Source: Planctomycetaceae bacterium (GTDB taxonomy: Bacteria > Planctomycetota > Planctomycetia > Pirellulales > Thermoguttaceae). Taken from it: 8,360 nt of DNA. The notes under the pieces were generated by a model that had not been told where the DNA came from, did no database searches, and saw only the letters and a program-made list of their open reading frames with translations. Position 1 is the stretch's first letter. Each line of letters begins with the position of its first letter. The stretch covers positions 1 to 8,360 of the forward strand of contig JAIRTV010000029.1 of NCBI GenBank assembly GCA_031254675.1. The letters run 5' to 3'. Made by a program: the position numbers and the translations under genes. Of the stretch, positions 1-6,631 are shown one piece after another.

Positions 1-414
1 GAAAAAAAATCACACGAAATGATACCGCCAAAATCTTCGCCAAGTAAACCGAACAATTCGGCACTACTGCGACCACCAATATGAAACACCGAAAAATCAG
101 AGCCTCGCAACATCCAAACCCAAAAACGTTTGCCATTCAACTTTCAACCCGTCTCGTCCGAATGGACATGTTTCTCTAAACGCAAACGCGATAACAATTC
201 CTGATATGGTTCTGCCAACGATTTGGATACTTTTTGAACTTGCTTGTCTAAAAAACCGGTCGAAATTTTAATGTTGAGGACATCGTTGAAAAAATGCTGC
301 ATTGTGCGATACGATAAATAATCTGCGCTTGCTCGGAAATAATACGCCTAAACTCGGCATTTCTCGCTCCAATCGCAATACCTTCGATTCAATACTTTCA
401 AGTAAAATTCTCAT
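1..414 (-). pseudogene. IS66-family transposase (TnpC-type), decayed, left-truncated by window
   Basis: Reading the minus strand from an ATG at 412-414 gives MRILLESIESKVLRLERE, which looks like the coiled-coil N-terminus of IS66 transposases. The similarity then moves to a second frame (about 365-320, RNAEFRRIISEQAQII) and to a third (about 320-1, starting YLSYRTMQHFFNDVL and STGFLDKQ). The third frame continues through HSDETG, GKRFWVWMLRGSDFSVFHIGG and LLGEDFGGIISCDFF, which carry the first two catalytic aspartates of the DDE core (codons at 156-158 and 9-11). A TGA at 144-146 directly follows DETG, where the family usually has an ordinary residue. About 100 residues normally lying between the N-terminal part and the YRTMQ segment appear to be missing. 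Two frame changes, an internal deletion and a nonsense codon make it non-functional. The C-terminal part and third catalytic residue lie outside the window. Confidence 0.85.
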
Positions 415-420
415 AACCAA

Positions 421-449
421 ATTATACAAATCGCAAAAAAAACACGCAA
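421..449 (-). promoter_or_regulatory. Transposase promoter, inner copy
   Basis: On the minus strand TTGCGT (444-449) and a perfect TATAAT (421-426) are separated by 17 bp. The -10 box ends only 7 bases before the ATG at 412-414, so transcription would begin at or next to the start codon, which suggests a leaderless message. This is a sequence match only. Confidence 0.55.
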
Positions 450-517
450 GAGAGAAAATTACCGTGAACGCTTACTACCTTCGATTCGATACTTTCAAGT
501 AAAATTGTCATAACCGG

Positions 518-546
518 ATTATACAAATCTCAAAAAAAACACGCAA
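518..546 (-). promoter_or_regulatory. Transposase promoter, outer copy
   Basis: This is the same arrangement in the second 97-bp unit: TTGCGT (541-546), a 17-bp spacer, and TATAAT (518-523), followed 6 bases later by an ATG at 509-511. Both hexamers are conserved between the copies although neighbouring bases differ. It reads leftward, away from polA. Confidence 0.5.
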
Positions 547-664
547 TAGAGAATATTACCGTGAACGCTTACGCCGTAATCTATCGTAAATTATCGACTT
601 CAAGCAATTACAGTGACATTCGAGACTGTTACCCGATTATTTTTGAACGATTTGCGGGCAACTC

Positions 665-693
665 TTGCTTTATTCTGGGAGAGCAGGTATAAA
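665..693 (+). promoter_or_regulatory. Candidate polA promoter
   Basis: TTGCTT (665-670) and TATAAA (688-693) are separated by 17 bp, a sigma-70-like arrangement with a weak -35 match. Transcription would start near 700 and leave a leader of about 97 nt before the polA ATG. The whole 573-796 stretch between the IS end and polA holds no convincing gene. I see no Shine-Dalgarno motif in the A-rich bases immediately before the ATG. Confidence 0.4.
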
Positions 694-796
694 ATAGCAA
701 TGTGGGTTGTGATTGTTGTCTCCTGTTCAGTTTTGATCCGCTCCTAGAATGTTTACATACCGCTAACGAAAATTCCTCCGAAATATTCAAAAACAA

Positions 797-3607
797 ATGA
801 TCCGTAATAAAACAGTTTACGTAGTGGATGCGCATGGGATTTTATATCAATTATTTCATGCGTTGCCGCCGATGACCAGTCCGCAAGGAGAACCGGTTGC
901 GGCGGTATACGGTTTTGCCCGTGATCTTTTTTCGCTTCTCGAAAAACATCATCCCGATTATTTTTTTTGTGCTTTTGACATGCCGGCGCCAACTTTTCGT
1001 GCGGAAATTTACAGCGAATACAAAGCCAACCGCAGCGCAATGCCGGATGATTTGCGTCCACAAATTGGTTTTGCTCGTGAAGTTCTTGACGCTATGGGTG
1101 TGTTGCCGCTTGGAATTTCCGGTTTCGAAGCCGATGATATTTTGGCAACGGTTGCCCGAATGGTTGCCGAAAAAAACGGTCAATGCGTTCTTGTTACATC
1201 CGACAAAGATTGTCGGCAACTCATTAACGCACAGGTTTCATTATTCAATCTTCGTAAGCAAAGTTTTTATCGTAGCAAAGAATTGTTTGACGATTGGCAT
1301 ATCAAACCGGAACAAGTTGTTGATTTTCAGTCGTTGGTTGGAGACTCAACCGATAATATTCCTGGTGTGCCGCTTATCGGTCCCAAAATTGCTTCCGAAT
1401 TATTGAACAAATTCGGCACTCTCGAAAATATTTTTGAACACGTTTCTGAAATTGCCGGAAAAAAACGGCAAGAAAATATTACTAACAATAAAGAACTTGC
1501 TTTTATGAGTCGGCAACTTGTCAAATTGCGTAACGACGTGCCGATTGAAATAGATTGGACTGCCAACGAATATAACGGAATCGACAACGAAAAATTACAA
1601 AAATTATTCCACCGGTTCGGTTTTAAATCGTTACTTCAAAAAATTGAGTCAACCAACAGTCTTGATTATGGCAACAGTGTTCAAAACGACAACACGAAAA
1701 ATGTAACAACGTTTAATTTTCAGACGGTTGATCAACCGGAATTATTTGACGAAAAACAAAAGGGATCAGCGAAAAAGCTGTTTCACAAACTCGAAAATCC
1801 AATCTATCATCTTGTTGATACACCGGAAAAATTTGACGATTTTTTCAGACAACTCAAAGTGCAACAACTATTTTCGTTTGATACCGAAACGGCTCCGATA
1901 GAAAACCGATTCGACGCCACATCGCCGCGTTACACGGCGATTGTTGGTATGTCGTTTGCGTGGACGAACAACGAAGCGTGGTATTTACCGTTTCGCGGAC
2001 CGCTCGGAGCGGTAACACTCAATCAGCAGCAAATTCTCGAAACACTTCGTCCTGTTTTAGAAAATCCAACGATTGAAAAAATCGGACAGAATTTGAAATA
2101 CGATATTGTTGTGTTGCGCAATGTCGGAATTTATTTATGCGGTTTGGTGTTTGACACGATCATTGCCGATTATTTGTTGCGCAACGAAATGAACCATAAT
2201 CTTGATGATATGGCGAATTATTATTTGCAACATGAAACGATTAAAATCGAAGAACTGATCGGCAGCGGGAAAAAGCAACGTCTTATGAGCGAAGTTCAAA
2301 CCGATGTTGTTGCCGATTATGCGGGAGAAGATGCTCTTGTCGTCTGGCATCTTTATCCGTTACTCAAATATCAGCTTGAAGCGTTTCCGGAAATGGCAAA
2401 ATTATTTTATGACATAGAAATTCCGCTCGTCGAAGTTCTTGCCGACATGGAATTTGCCGGTGTTACGGTGGACACGTCTATGTTACGAGAATTAAGTGGT
2501 CGTTTCACTCGAAAGCAACAAAAACTTGAAACGGAAATCTATCAACTTGCCGGTCATGAATTTAATGTTGCCTCGCCGAAACAATTAGCAACCGTTTTAT
2601 TTGACGAATTGGGATTGAGAAGTGTACGAAAAACTAAGACCGGACAAAGTACGGATATTGAAGTTCTTGACGAATTATCTTCAGAACATCCGTTGCCGGC
2701 GAAAGTTGCGGAACATCGGCAATTGTCGAAACTTAAAGGAACTTATGTTGATGCGTTACCGGAATTGATTCATCCGATAACCGGACGGATTCATAGTTCG
2801 TTTAATCAGGTTGTTACGTCAACGGGACGATTGAGTTCGAGTCATCCGAATCTGCAAAATATTCCTGTACGAACCGCCGAAGGCAGAGAAATTCGTAACA
2901 CATTCAAGCCGGGTCAAGAATTTGATTTTCTATTGTCGTGCGATTATTCTCAAATTGAACTTCGTGTACTGGCTCATTTTTCCGGCGACGAACGGCTTTG
3001 CGAATCTTTTCGTAACAATGAAGATATTCATACCCGGGTTGCCGGCGAAGTTTTTGGTGTTGCGATTTCTCAAGTTGATTCGGATATGCGACGTATTGCC
3101 AAGACGGTCAATTTCGGCGTGATTTATGGACAATCGGCATTTGGGTTGGCAAAACAACTCGGAATTGATCAAAAAGAAGCACAAAAATTTATCAATGGTT
3201 ATTTTGACAAATATTCAAGTATCCGAATTTATCTTGAAACAATTTTAGATGATTGTCTTGCCAAAGGTTATGTAACAACTCTTTTTGGGCGTCGCCGTTA
3301 TTTTCGCAACGGAATTAGAGGTTTGCGTAAAGGCGGTCTCAATCGTTCGGAGCGCGAAGCAATCAACACCGTAATTCAAGGCACTGCCGCCGATTTAATG
3401 AAACAAGCAATGATTCGGTTACGCGATCAATTGCCGAAAGAATTGAAAACAAATTTACTGCTCCAAATTCACGACGAACTCGTTTTTGAAGTTACAAAAA
3501 AAGATGCCGAAAAAGTGAAACAAATTGTTGTTGAAACCATGATGCTTGATCAACCGCTTCGTGTGCCATTGGTCGTGGATGCAGAACTTGGGAAACATTG
3601 GCAATAG
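797..3607 (+). CDS. polA: DNA polymerase I, full-length with 5' nuclease and proofreading domains
   Basis: This 936-residue protein fills gaps, removes RNA primers and performs repair synthesis in the cytoplasm. The 5' nuclease domain (about 1-290) shows D11 (VVDAHG), EADD (E111, D113, D114), SDKD (D136, D138), GDSTDN (D183, D186) and the helix-hairpin segment IGPKIAS. The 3'-5' exonuclease domain (about 340-530) keeps DTET (D362, E364), NLKYD (D436) and YAGED (Y508, D512), so proofreading should be active, unlike in Taq. The polymerase domain (about 550-936) has motif A DYSQIELR (D716), the O-helix RRIAKTVNFGVIYG (K769, F773, Y777) and motif C HDE (892-894). F773 corresponds to E. coli F762, which discriminates against dideoxynucleotides. 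The length is close to the 928 residues of E. coli PolA. The ATG at 797 gives the expected N-terminus. No Shine-Dalgarno is seen. The gene ends in TAG, 86 bp before the NfeD-like start. Confidence 0.98.
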   Translation: MIRNKTVYVVDAHGILYQLFHALPPMTSPQGEPVAAVYGFARDLFSLLEKHHPDYFFCAFDMPAPTFRAEIYSEYKANRSAMPDDLRPQIGFAREVLDAMGVLPLGISGFEADDILATVARMVAEKNGQCVLVTSDKDCRQLINAQVSLFNLRKQSFYRSKELFDDWHIKPEQVVDFQSLVGDSTDNIPGVPLIGPKIASELLNKFGTLENIFEHVSEIAGKKRQENITNNKELAFMSRQLVKLRNDVPIEIDWTANEYNGIDNEKLQKLFHRFGFKSLLQKIESTNSLDYGNSVQNDNTKNVTTFNFQTVDQPELFDEKQKGSAKKLFHKLENPIYHLVDTPEKFDDFFRQLKVQQLFSFDTETAPIENRFDATSPRYTAIVGMSFAWTNNEAWYLPFRGPLGAVTLNQQQILETLRPVLENPTIEKIGQNLKYDIVVLRNVGIYLCGLVFDTIIADYLLRNEMNHNLDDMANYYLQHETIKIEELIGSGKKQRLMSEVQTDVVADYAGEDALVVWHLYPLLKYQLEAFPEMAKLFYDIEIPLVEVLADMEFAGVTVDTSMLRELSGRFTRKQQKLETEIYQLAGHEFNVASPKQLATVLFDELGLRSVRKTKTGQSTDIEVLDELSSEHPLPAKVAEHRQLSKLKGTYVDALPELIHPITGRIHSSFNQVVTSTGRLSSSHPNLQNIPVRTAEGREIRNTFKPGQEFDFLLSCDYSQIELRVLAHFSGDERLCESFRNNEDIHTRVAGEVFGVAISQVDSDMRRIAKTVNFGVIYGQSAFGLAKQLGIDQKEAQKFINGYFDKYSSIRIYLETILDDCLAKGYVTTLFGRRRYFRNGIRGLRKGGLNRSEREAINTVIQGTAADLMKQAMIRLRDQLPKELKTNLLLQIHDELVFEVTKKDAEKVKQIVVETMMLDQPLRVPLVVDAELGKHWQ

Positions 3608-3693
3608 ACAAATTGTTAGTAATTGTTCAGAAAATTTCCGGTTTATCGTTTGTGTTATTTTTGTTATTGTTGCATTAGTTTATTTTAATTGTG

Positions 3694-4284
3694 ATGACTT
3701 TTTTAGCTTTTATCACCAGTCCTTTGATGGGGATTTATTTTCTTTGTGCTGTTTTTGGCGGAACACTAATCATTTTGCAACTGTTAATGATGATTTTTGG
3801 TATTGGCGATGCCGATATTGATGACGGCGTGAGCAGTGGCGATCTGAGCGATGGCAGCGATATTGACGGACTCGCGCAAACGGCGGATATTTTCAAAGTT
3901 TTATCACTTCGAACGATTATTGCGGGAATTACGTTTTTCGGATTGGGAGGATTAGCCGGATTAACCGGCGGAACGTCAAAATTTGTTTCTGTTATTTTGG
4001 CAATCGCATCCAGTTTAATTGCTATTTATCTTGTTTATTATCTTTACTTGTTGCTCGCCAACTTGAAATCGGACGGCTCCATTTCAGAAAAAACATTAGT
4101 TGGCTCTTTGGGCAATGTGTACATTAAAATTCCTGCAACAGGAACCGGCAAAGTGCTTATCAATCAGCAAGAACGAACAATGGAATATGAAGCGATTACC
4201 GCCAGCGGCGAACTTAAATCAGGAACGCCTATTGTTGTTGTCCGTGTTGTTTCTCCAACCACGGTTGAAGTAAAACCGTGTTGA
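3694..4284 (+). CDS. NfeD/YqiJ-like membrane protein with C-terminal OB-fold-like domain
   Basis: This protein of 196 residues has an N-terminal hydrophobic helix (about 8-36), a short Asp/Ser/Gly-rich acidic segment (about 39-60, DADIDDGVSSGDLSDGSDID), two more hydrophobic helices (about 72-93 and 97-121), and a beta-rich tail (about 134-196). The tail begins LVGSLGNVYIKIPATGTGKV and resembles the OB-like domain of NfeD/YuaF/YqiJ proteins. Family members usually work beside flotillin/SPFH proteins in membrane organisation. No SPFH gene is visible here, because the next gene (kdsA) is convergent. A GTG three bases upstream (3691) is an alternative start; I prefer the ATG at 3694. An in-frame TAG at 3676-3678 limits any further extension. 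It lies downstream of polA on the same strand and may be cotranscribed. The family call is by architecture, and the exact function is unknown. Confidence 0.75.
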   Translation: MTFLAFITSPLMGIYFLCAVFGGTLIILQLLMMIFGIGDADIDDGVSSGDLSDGSDIDGLAQTADIFKVLSLRTIIAGITFFGLGGLAGLTGGTSKFVSVILAIASSLIAIYLVYYLYLLLANLKSDGSISEKTLVGSLGNVYIKIPATGTGKVLINQQERTMEYEAITASGELKSGTPIVVVRVVSPTTVEVKPC

Positions 4285-4358
4285 AAATTCAACGAATATT
4301 CCACTGAATCAACATTAGCACAAAGCAATATTCTATGTAACAAATAGAAAATTCTGGA

Positions 4359-4370
4359 ACAAAATTTTGT
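4359..4370. terminator. AT-rich palindrome between convergent NfeD-like gene and kdsA
   Basis: ACAAAATTTTGT is a perfect 12-bp palindrome starting 7 bases past the kdsA stop, within the 93-bp space between two convergent genes. A weaker pair of arms (GAATATT at 4294-4300, AATATTC at 4327-4333) lies nearer the NfeD-like stop. Neither has a GC-rich stem followed by a T run, so a terminator role is only suggested by position. Confidence 0.25.
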
Positions 4371-4377
4371 AACGATT

Positions 4378-5211
4378 TTAGTGCGATTCGGAAACTTCGC
4401 GGATTTTTAAGAGTTGTTCGAGAAAATGTTCGAGTCGGTTAAGCGGTAACATATTTGCGCCGTCGCTGGGCGATTTTTCCGGTTGAGGATGTGTTTCAAG
4501 AAACAAAGCATCCACGCCCACCGCCATTGCCGCTCTTGCCAATGGTTCAATCATTCTGCGGTTGCCTCCCGTCGAAGTGCCAAGCCCACCCGGTTCTTGC
4601 ACGCTGTGTGTGGCGTCAAAACAAACCGGAACACCAAAATCCCGCATAATAATAAGCGATTGCATATCGTTCACCAATCGACCGTAACCAAAAAATGTTC
4701 CGCGTTCACAAAGCAAGATATTTCGACAACCCGACAATTCCAATTTTTGAACGATATTTTGCATGTCCTTAGGAGCGAGAAATTGTCCTTTTTTGACATG
4801 GACAGCTTGACCGGTGGACGCCGCCGCAACCAATAAATCCGTTTGACGTGACAGAAAAGCCGGAATTTGGAGAAGATCGCAAACTTGCGCGACTGGTGCG
4901 GCTTGGTAAGATTCGTGGATATCTGTTGTTACAGGTAAACCCGTCTGATGTTTAATCGCCTCCAACATCGCAAGCCCTTTTGTCAACCCAACACCACGAT
5001 CAGCGTTCATACTGGTTCGGTTTGCCTTGTCAAATGAACCCTTGAAAATCACGTTGACCGGAAAACGTTCGCTAAGCCGAACCAATGTCTCCGCAATCGT
5101 TTCGTTAAATTCCTCTTGAAGTGTACACGGTCCGGCAATCAAAAGAAGTTTTTCGCCTTTACCGCAACGATAATTTCCAATTCGTGCGGGATTGTTTATC
5201 AAATTCTCCAT
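4378..5211 (-). CDS. kdsA: 3-deoxy-8-phosphooctulonate synthase (KDO-8-phosphate synthase)
   Basis: The enzyme condenses phosphoenolpyruvate with arabinose-5-phosphate to give KDO-8-phosphate, the committed step toward KDO of lipopolysaccharide inner core, in the cytoplasm. The 277 residues match the usual family length. Visible signatures are IAGPC (25-29), FKGSFDKANRTS (56-67), TDIHES (96-101), IPAFLSRQTDLL (116-127), KKGQFLAPKDM (140-150), CERGTFFGYGRLVNDM (168-183), FDATHSVQ (198-205) and the C-terminal FLETHPQPEKSPSDGAN. C29, H202, E239 and D250 fall at the spacing of the Aquifex metal ligands C11/H185/E222/D233, so this belongs to the metal-dependent class and not the E. coli asparagine type. 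The ATG at 5209-5211 gives the natural N-terminus, with no Shine-Dalgarno upstream. The 117-bp gap to the upstream mannosyltransferase leaves open whether it is cotranscribed or has its own promoter. Confidence 0.97.
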   Translation of the reverse strand: MENLINNPARIGNYRCGKGEKLLLIAGPCTLQEEFNETIAETLVRLSERFPVNVIFKGSFDKANRTSMNADRGVGLTKGLAMLEAIKHQTGLPVTTDIHESYQAAPVAQVCDLLQIPAFLSRQTDLLVAAASTGQAVHVKKGQFLAPKDMQNIVQKLELSGCRNILLCERGTFFGYGRLVNDMQSLIIMRDFGVPVCFDATHSVQEPGGLGTSTGGNRRMIEPLARAAMAVGVDALFLETHPQPEKSPSDGANMLPLNRLEHFLEQLLKIREVSESH

Positions 5212-5303
5212 AATTATTCAATGTTCTATTATTAGTCCTATTTCAGGAAAATTAACACAAAAATTCAATCAAAACTAAAATTAGTGATTGATGATTTCGA
5301 GCA

Positions 5304-5318
5304 GTGTTACGGTAACAC
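5304..5318. terminator. Perfect inverted repeat just past the mannosyltransferase stop
   Basis: GTGTTAC-G-GTAACAC is a perfect 15-bp palindrome located 10 bases downstream of the TAA of the minus-strand mannosyltransferase gene. As RNA it could fold into a stem of about 6 bp with a 3-nt loop, extended by GCA/TGC flanks across a small bulge. No T run follows on the minus strand, so a protein-binding site or an mRNA 3'-end stabiliser is as likely as a classical terminator. Confidence 0.35.
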
Positions 5319-5328
5319 ATTGCAGAAT

Positions 5329-6051
5329 TTATCGTCCGAAAATACCGATGCGGAACAAAATCCACAAAGCGTTTAATGTTTCTTTTCGGTTAATTTTGGA
5401 AGAACCGAAGCGACGATCAACAAAAATAATTGGTACTTCGACAAATGTTGCATTTAGTTTTTTGAGTCGGTACAAAATTTCTTCTTGAAACGAATATCCT
5501 TTTGAAATAATTTTTGTAACGTCAAGTTTTTTGAGCAACTCCACGCGATAACAACGGAATGCACCGCTATTATCTTTTGTTTTTAGACCGAGAAAAAATT
5601 TTGCGTAAAGGTTGATGCAACGGCTCATGAGTTGCCGGTAAAACGGCCAACCTTCGACGCCGCCACCTTGTACATAGCGAGAACCAATCACCACATCAAA
5701 ACCGTGGTCGTTGTTATTTCCTTCTGCTTTGGCGCGAATTGCCGGAAGATAACGAGGCGGATGACTCAAATCAGCATCCATATTAAGAAGGAAATCATAA
5801 TGATTCTCAACCGCATAATGCATTGCGGCAAGAGTTGCCGTGCCGAGACCAAGTTTACCGGAGCGGCGCAACAATTTCAAACGCGGTTCGGTTTTCATCT
5901 GCTCCGCAACCCAGTCGCCGGTTCCGTCCGGCGAGTTGTCATCAATAACTAAAATATCAACATCAGGAGCAAATTCGAAAATCTCTTTCGTAATCAAAGG
6001 TAAATTTTCCCGCTCGTTGTATGTTGCCAGTGATACCAAAAAACGTAACAT
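5329..6051 (-). CDS. Polyprenol monophosphomannose synthase (DPM1-like GT2 glycosyltransferase)
   Basis: This 240-residue family 2 glycosyltransferase is expected to transfer mannose from GDP-mannose to a polyprenyl phosphate at the cytoplasmic membrane face. Motifs in order are TYNERENL (10-17), DDNSPDGTGDW (37-47), GKLGLGTA (65-72), the DXD-type NMDADLSHPP (90-99, D92 and D94), GSRYVQGG (123-130), WPFYRQLMSR (135-144), KDNSGAFRCYR (159-169), GYSFQEEILYR (185-195) and RRFGSSKI (213-220). This set is characteristic of DPM1/Ppm synthases more than of generic GT2 enzymes. There is no C-terminal transmembrane extension, so it is the short, soluble or peripheral form. A different sugar donor (glucose, for example) cannot be ruled out from sequence alone. 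The GDP-mannose-forming enzyme encoded upstream at 6647-7762 supports mannose as substrate. The ATG at 6049-6051 lacks a Shine-Dalgarno. Confidence 0.88.
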   Translation of the reverse strand: MLRFLVSLATYNERENLPLITKEIFEFAPDVDILVIDDNSPDGTGDWVAEQMKTEPRLKLLRRSGKLGLGTATLAAMHYAVENHYDFLLNMDADLSHPPRYLPAIRAKAEGNNNDHGFDVVIGSRYVQGGGVEGWPFYRQLMSRCINLYAKFFLGLKTKDNSGAFRCYRVELLKKLDVTKIISKGYSFQEEILYRLKKLNATFVEVPIIFVDRRFGSSKINRKETLNALWILFRIGIFGR

Positions 6052-6074
6052 TGATATGTCAGGAAAGTAAAAAA

Positions 6075-6103
6075 ATTGTAATATTTCATGGAATTTCCGT
6101 TAA
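6075..6103 (-). promoter_or_regulatory. Candidate promoter of the mannosyltransferase gene
   Basis: On the minus strand TTAACG (6098-6103) and TACAAT (6075-6080) are separated by 17 bp, matching the sigma-70 consensus at 4/6 and 5/6 positions. Transcription would start near 6068 and give a leader of about 17 nt to the ATG at 6051. This supports separate transcription from the guanylyltransferase, whose stop is 595 bp upstream. Confidence 0.4.
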
Positions 6104-6458
6104 AAGTAAATCAACCTAAGAATTGATGACTTTTCACTGAAAAAAAAAATTTTTTCGCTACACAAAACGTATGTTGACCAACTCTTAACAAAATTCTACG
6201 GAACAGTTACGAAAAACTAAGAAACAATTACGGAACAATATTATTGAGTGAAACTAAAGTGTCTAAGGGATTGGGTATGGATTAAATCGGCGAAATTTGG
6301 TAAACCTACGAATTGTTTTTATGATTTTATAATTCCAGACCAATATCTGATACGCTTTAGAAATTGGATGATTTGGATGTACCGCTGAATTCTTAAACCG
6401 AATATCATTATCATCAAACTCGAAACGAATTTCATCATAGTGGAAAATGTTGACCTTT

Positions 6459-6496
6459 TCAAGAGACTCTGTCAAGAGACTCTGTCAAGAGACTCT
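6459..6496. repeat. 13-bp tandem repeat, about 2.9 copies
   Basis: TCAAGAGACTCTG is repeated at 6459, 6472 and 6485; the third unit is complete except for its last base. The copies are identical over the repeated bases, so the array is young or maintained. Each unit contains the near-palindrome AGAGACTCT. The unit length is not a multiple of three, so copy-number change would shift any reading frame crossing it. The minus-strand open frame at 6263-6475 begins inside this array. Confidence 0.9.
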
Positions 6497-6589
6497 CTGA
6501 TAATTTTGAACTGCCAATTTTAAATCTTTGTGTTTGGTAATTTGTTATCTCAATTCTGGGATATAATATACAAAAATTAAATTTCAACG

Positions 6590-6603
6590 TGTCATGAATG
6601 ACA
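6590..6603. repeat. 14-bp palindrome TGTCAT-GA-ATGACA
   Basis: Perfect 6-bp arms around a 2-base centre lie about 45 bp past the guanylyltransferase stop. The site could be bound by a dimeric protein or form part of the 3' end of that transcript. Nothing in the sequence decides between these. Confidence 0.3.
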
Positions 6604-6631
6604 AACTTCAAAATGATAATTACCGGATTGT

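Larger units (their letters stand above)
1..572 (-). mobile_element. IS66-family insertion sequence remnant (one end, continues past left edge)
   Basis: The right boundary in this window is marked by CCGTGAACGCTTAC ending at 572. On the minus strand this reads GTAAGCGTTCACGG, which matches the GTAAGCG-type terminal inverted repeat typical of IS66-family elements. The same terminus also occurs internally, ending at 475. Inside it lies a minus-strand transposase relic with IS66 DDE-domain motifs. The other end of the element is beyond position 1, so neither its length nor a target-site duplication can be tested here. If there is an 8-bp duplication, as IS66 elements usually make, one copy should be the bases at 573-580. 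Family assignment rests on my recognition of the protein motifs and the terminal repeat, not on a search. Confidence 0.8.
379..572 (-). repeat. Tandem duplication (2 x 97 bp) of the IS66 terminus
   Basis: Bases 379-475 and 476-572 align without gaps at an offset of exactly 97 and differ at about 7 positions (roughly 93% identity). Each unit, read on the minus strand, contains the IS terminal repeat (GTAAGCGTTCACGG), a promoter-like pair of hexamers, an ATG, and the first dozen codons of the transposase (M-R/T-ILLESIESKV). The outer copy's reading frame runs through the inner terminal repeat and stops at about 422 after 29 codons. The divergence shows that the duplication is not recent, or that the two ends came from two related elements. 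Confidence 0.9.

Noticed and set aside
144..146. In-frame TGA in the transposase as a sign of a recoded genetic code
   Set aside because: The NfeD-like gene ends with TGA, tryptophans in the intact genes use TGG, and this transposase also has frame breaks and a deletion. Ordinary decay explains it.
302..502. Plus-strand open frame of 66 codons in the IS remnant
   Set aside because: It lies opposite the transposase relic and across the 97-bp duplication; its tail is just the repeated sequence read on the other strand.
379..572. Direct repeats considered as a CRISPR array
   Set aside because: There are only two units, they are directly abutting with no spacers, and they contain an IS end and a promoter.
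3608..3693. Separate promoter between polA and the NfeD-like gene
   Set aside because: The 86-bp spacer is T-rich but I found no hexamer pair with acceptable spacing, so I do not claim one.
3546..3821. Plus-strand open frame overlapping the polA end and NfeD-like start
   Set aside because: It is in a different frame from two genes with clear family motifs and shows no recognisable protein features.
6140..6155. A10-T6 run as a terminator or origin element
   Set aside because: It is a simple A/T tract upstream of the mannosyltransferase promoter, with no GC stem and no DnaA-box-like cluster nearby.
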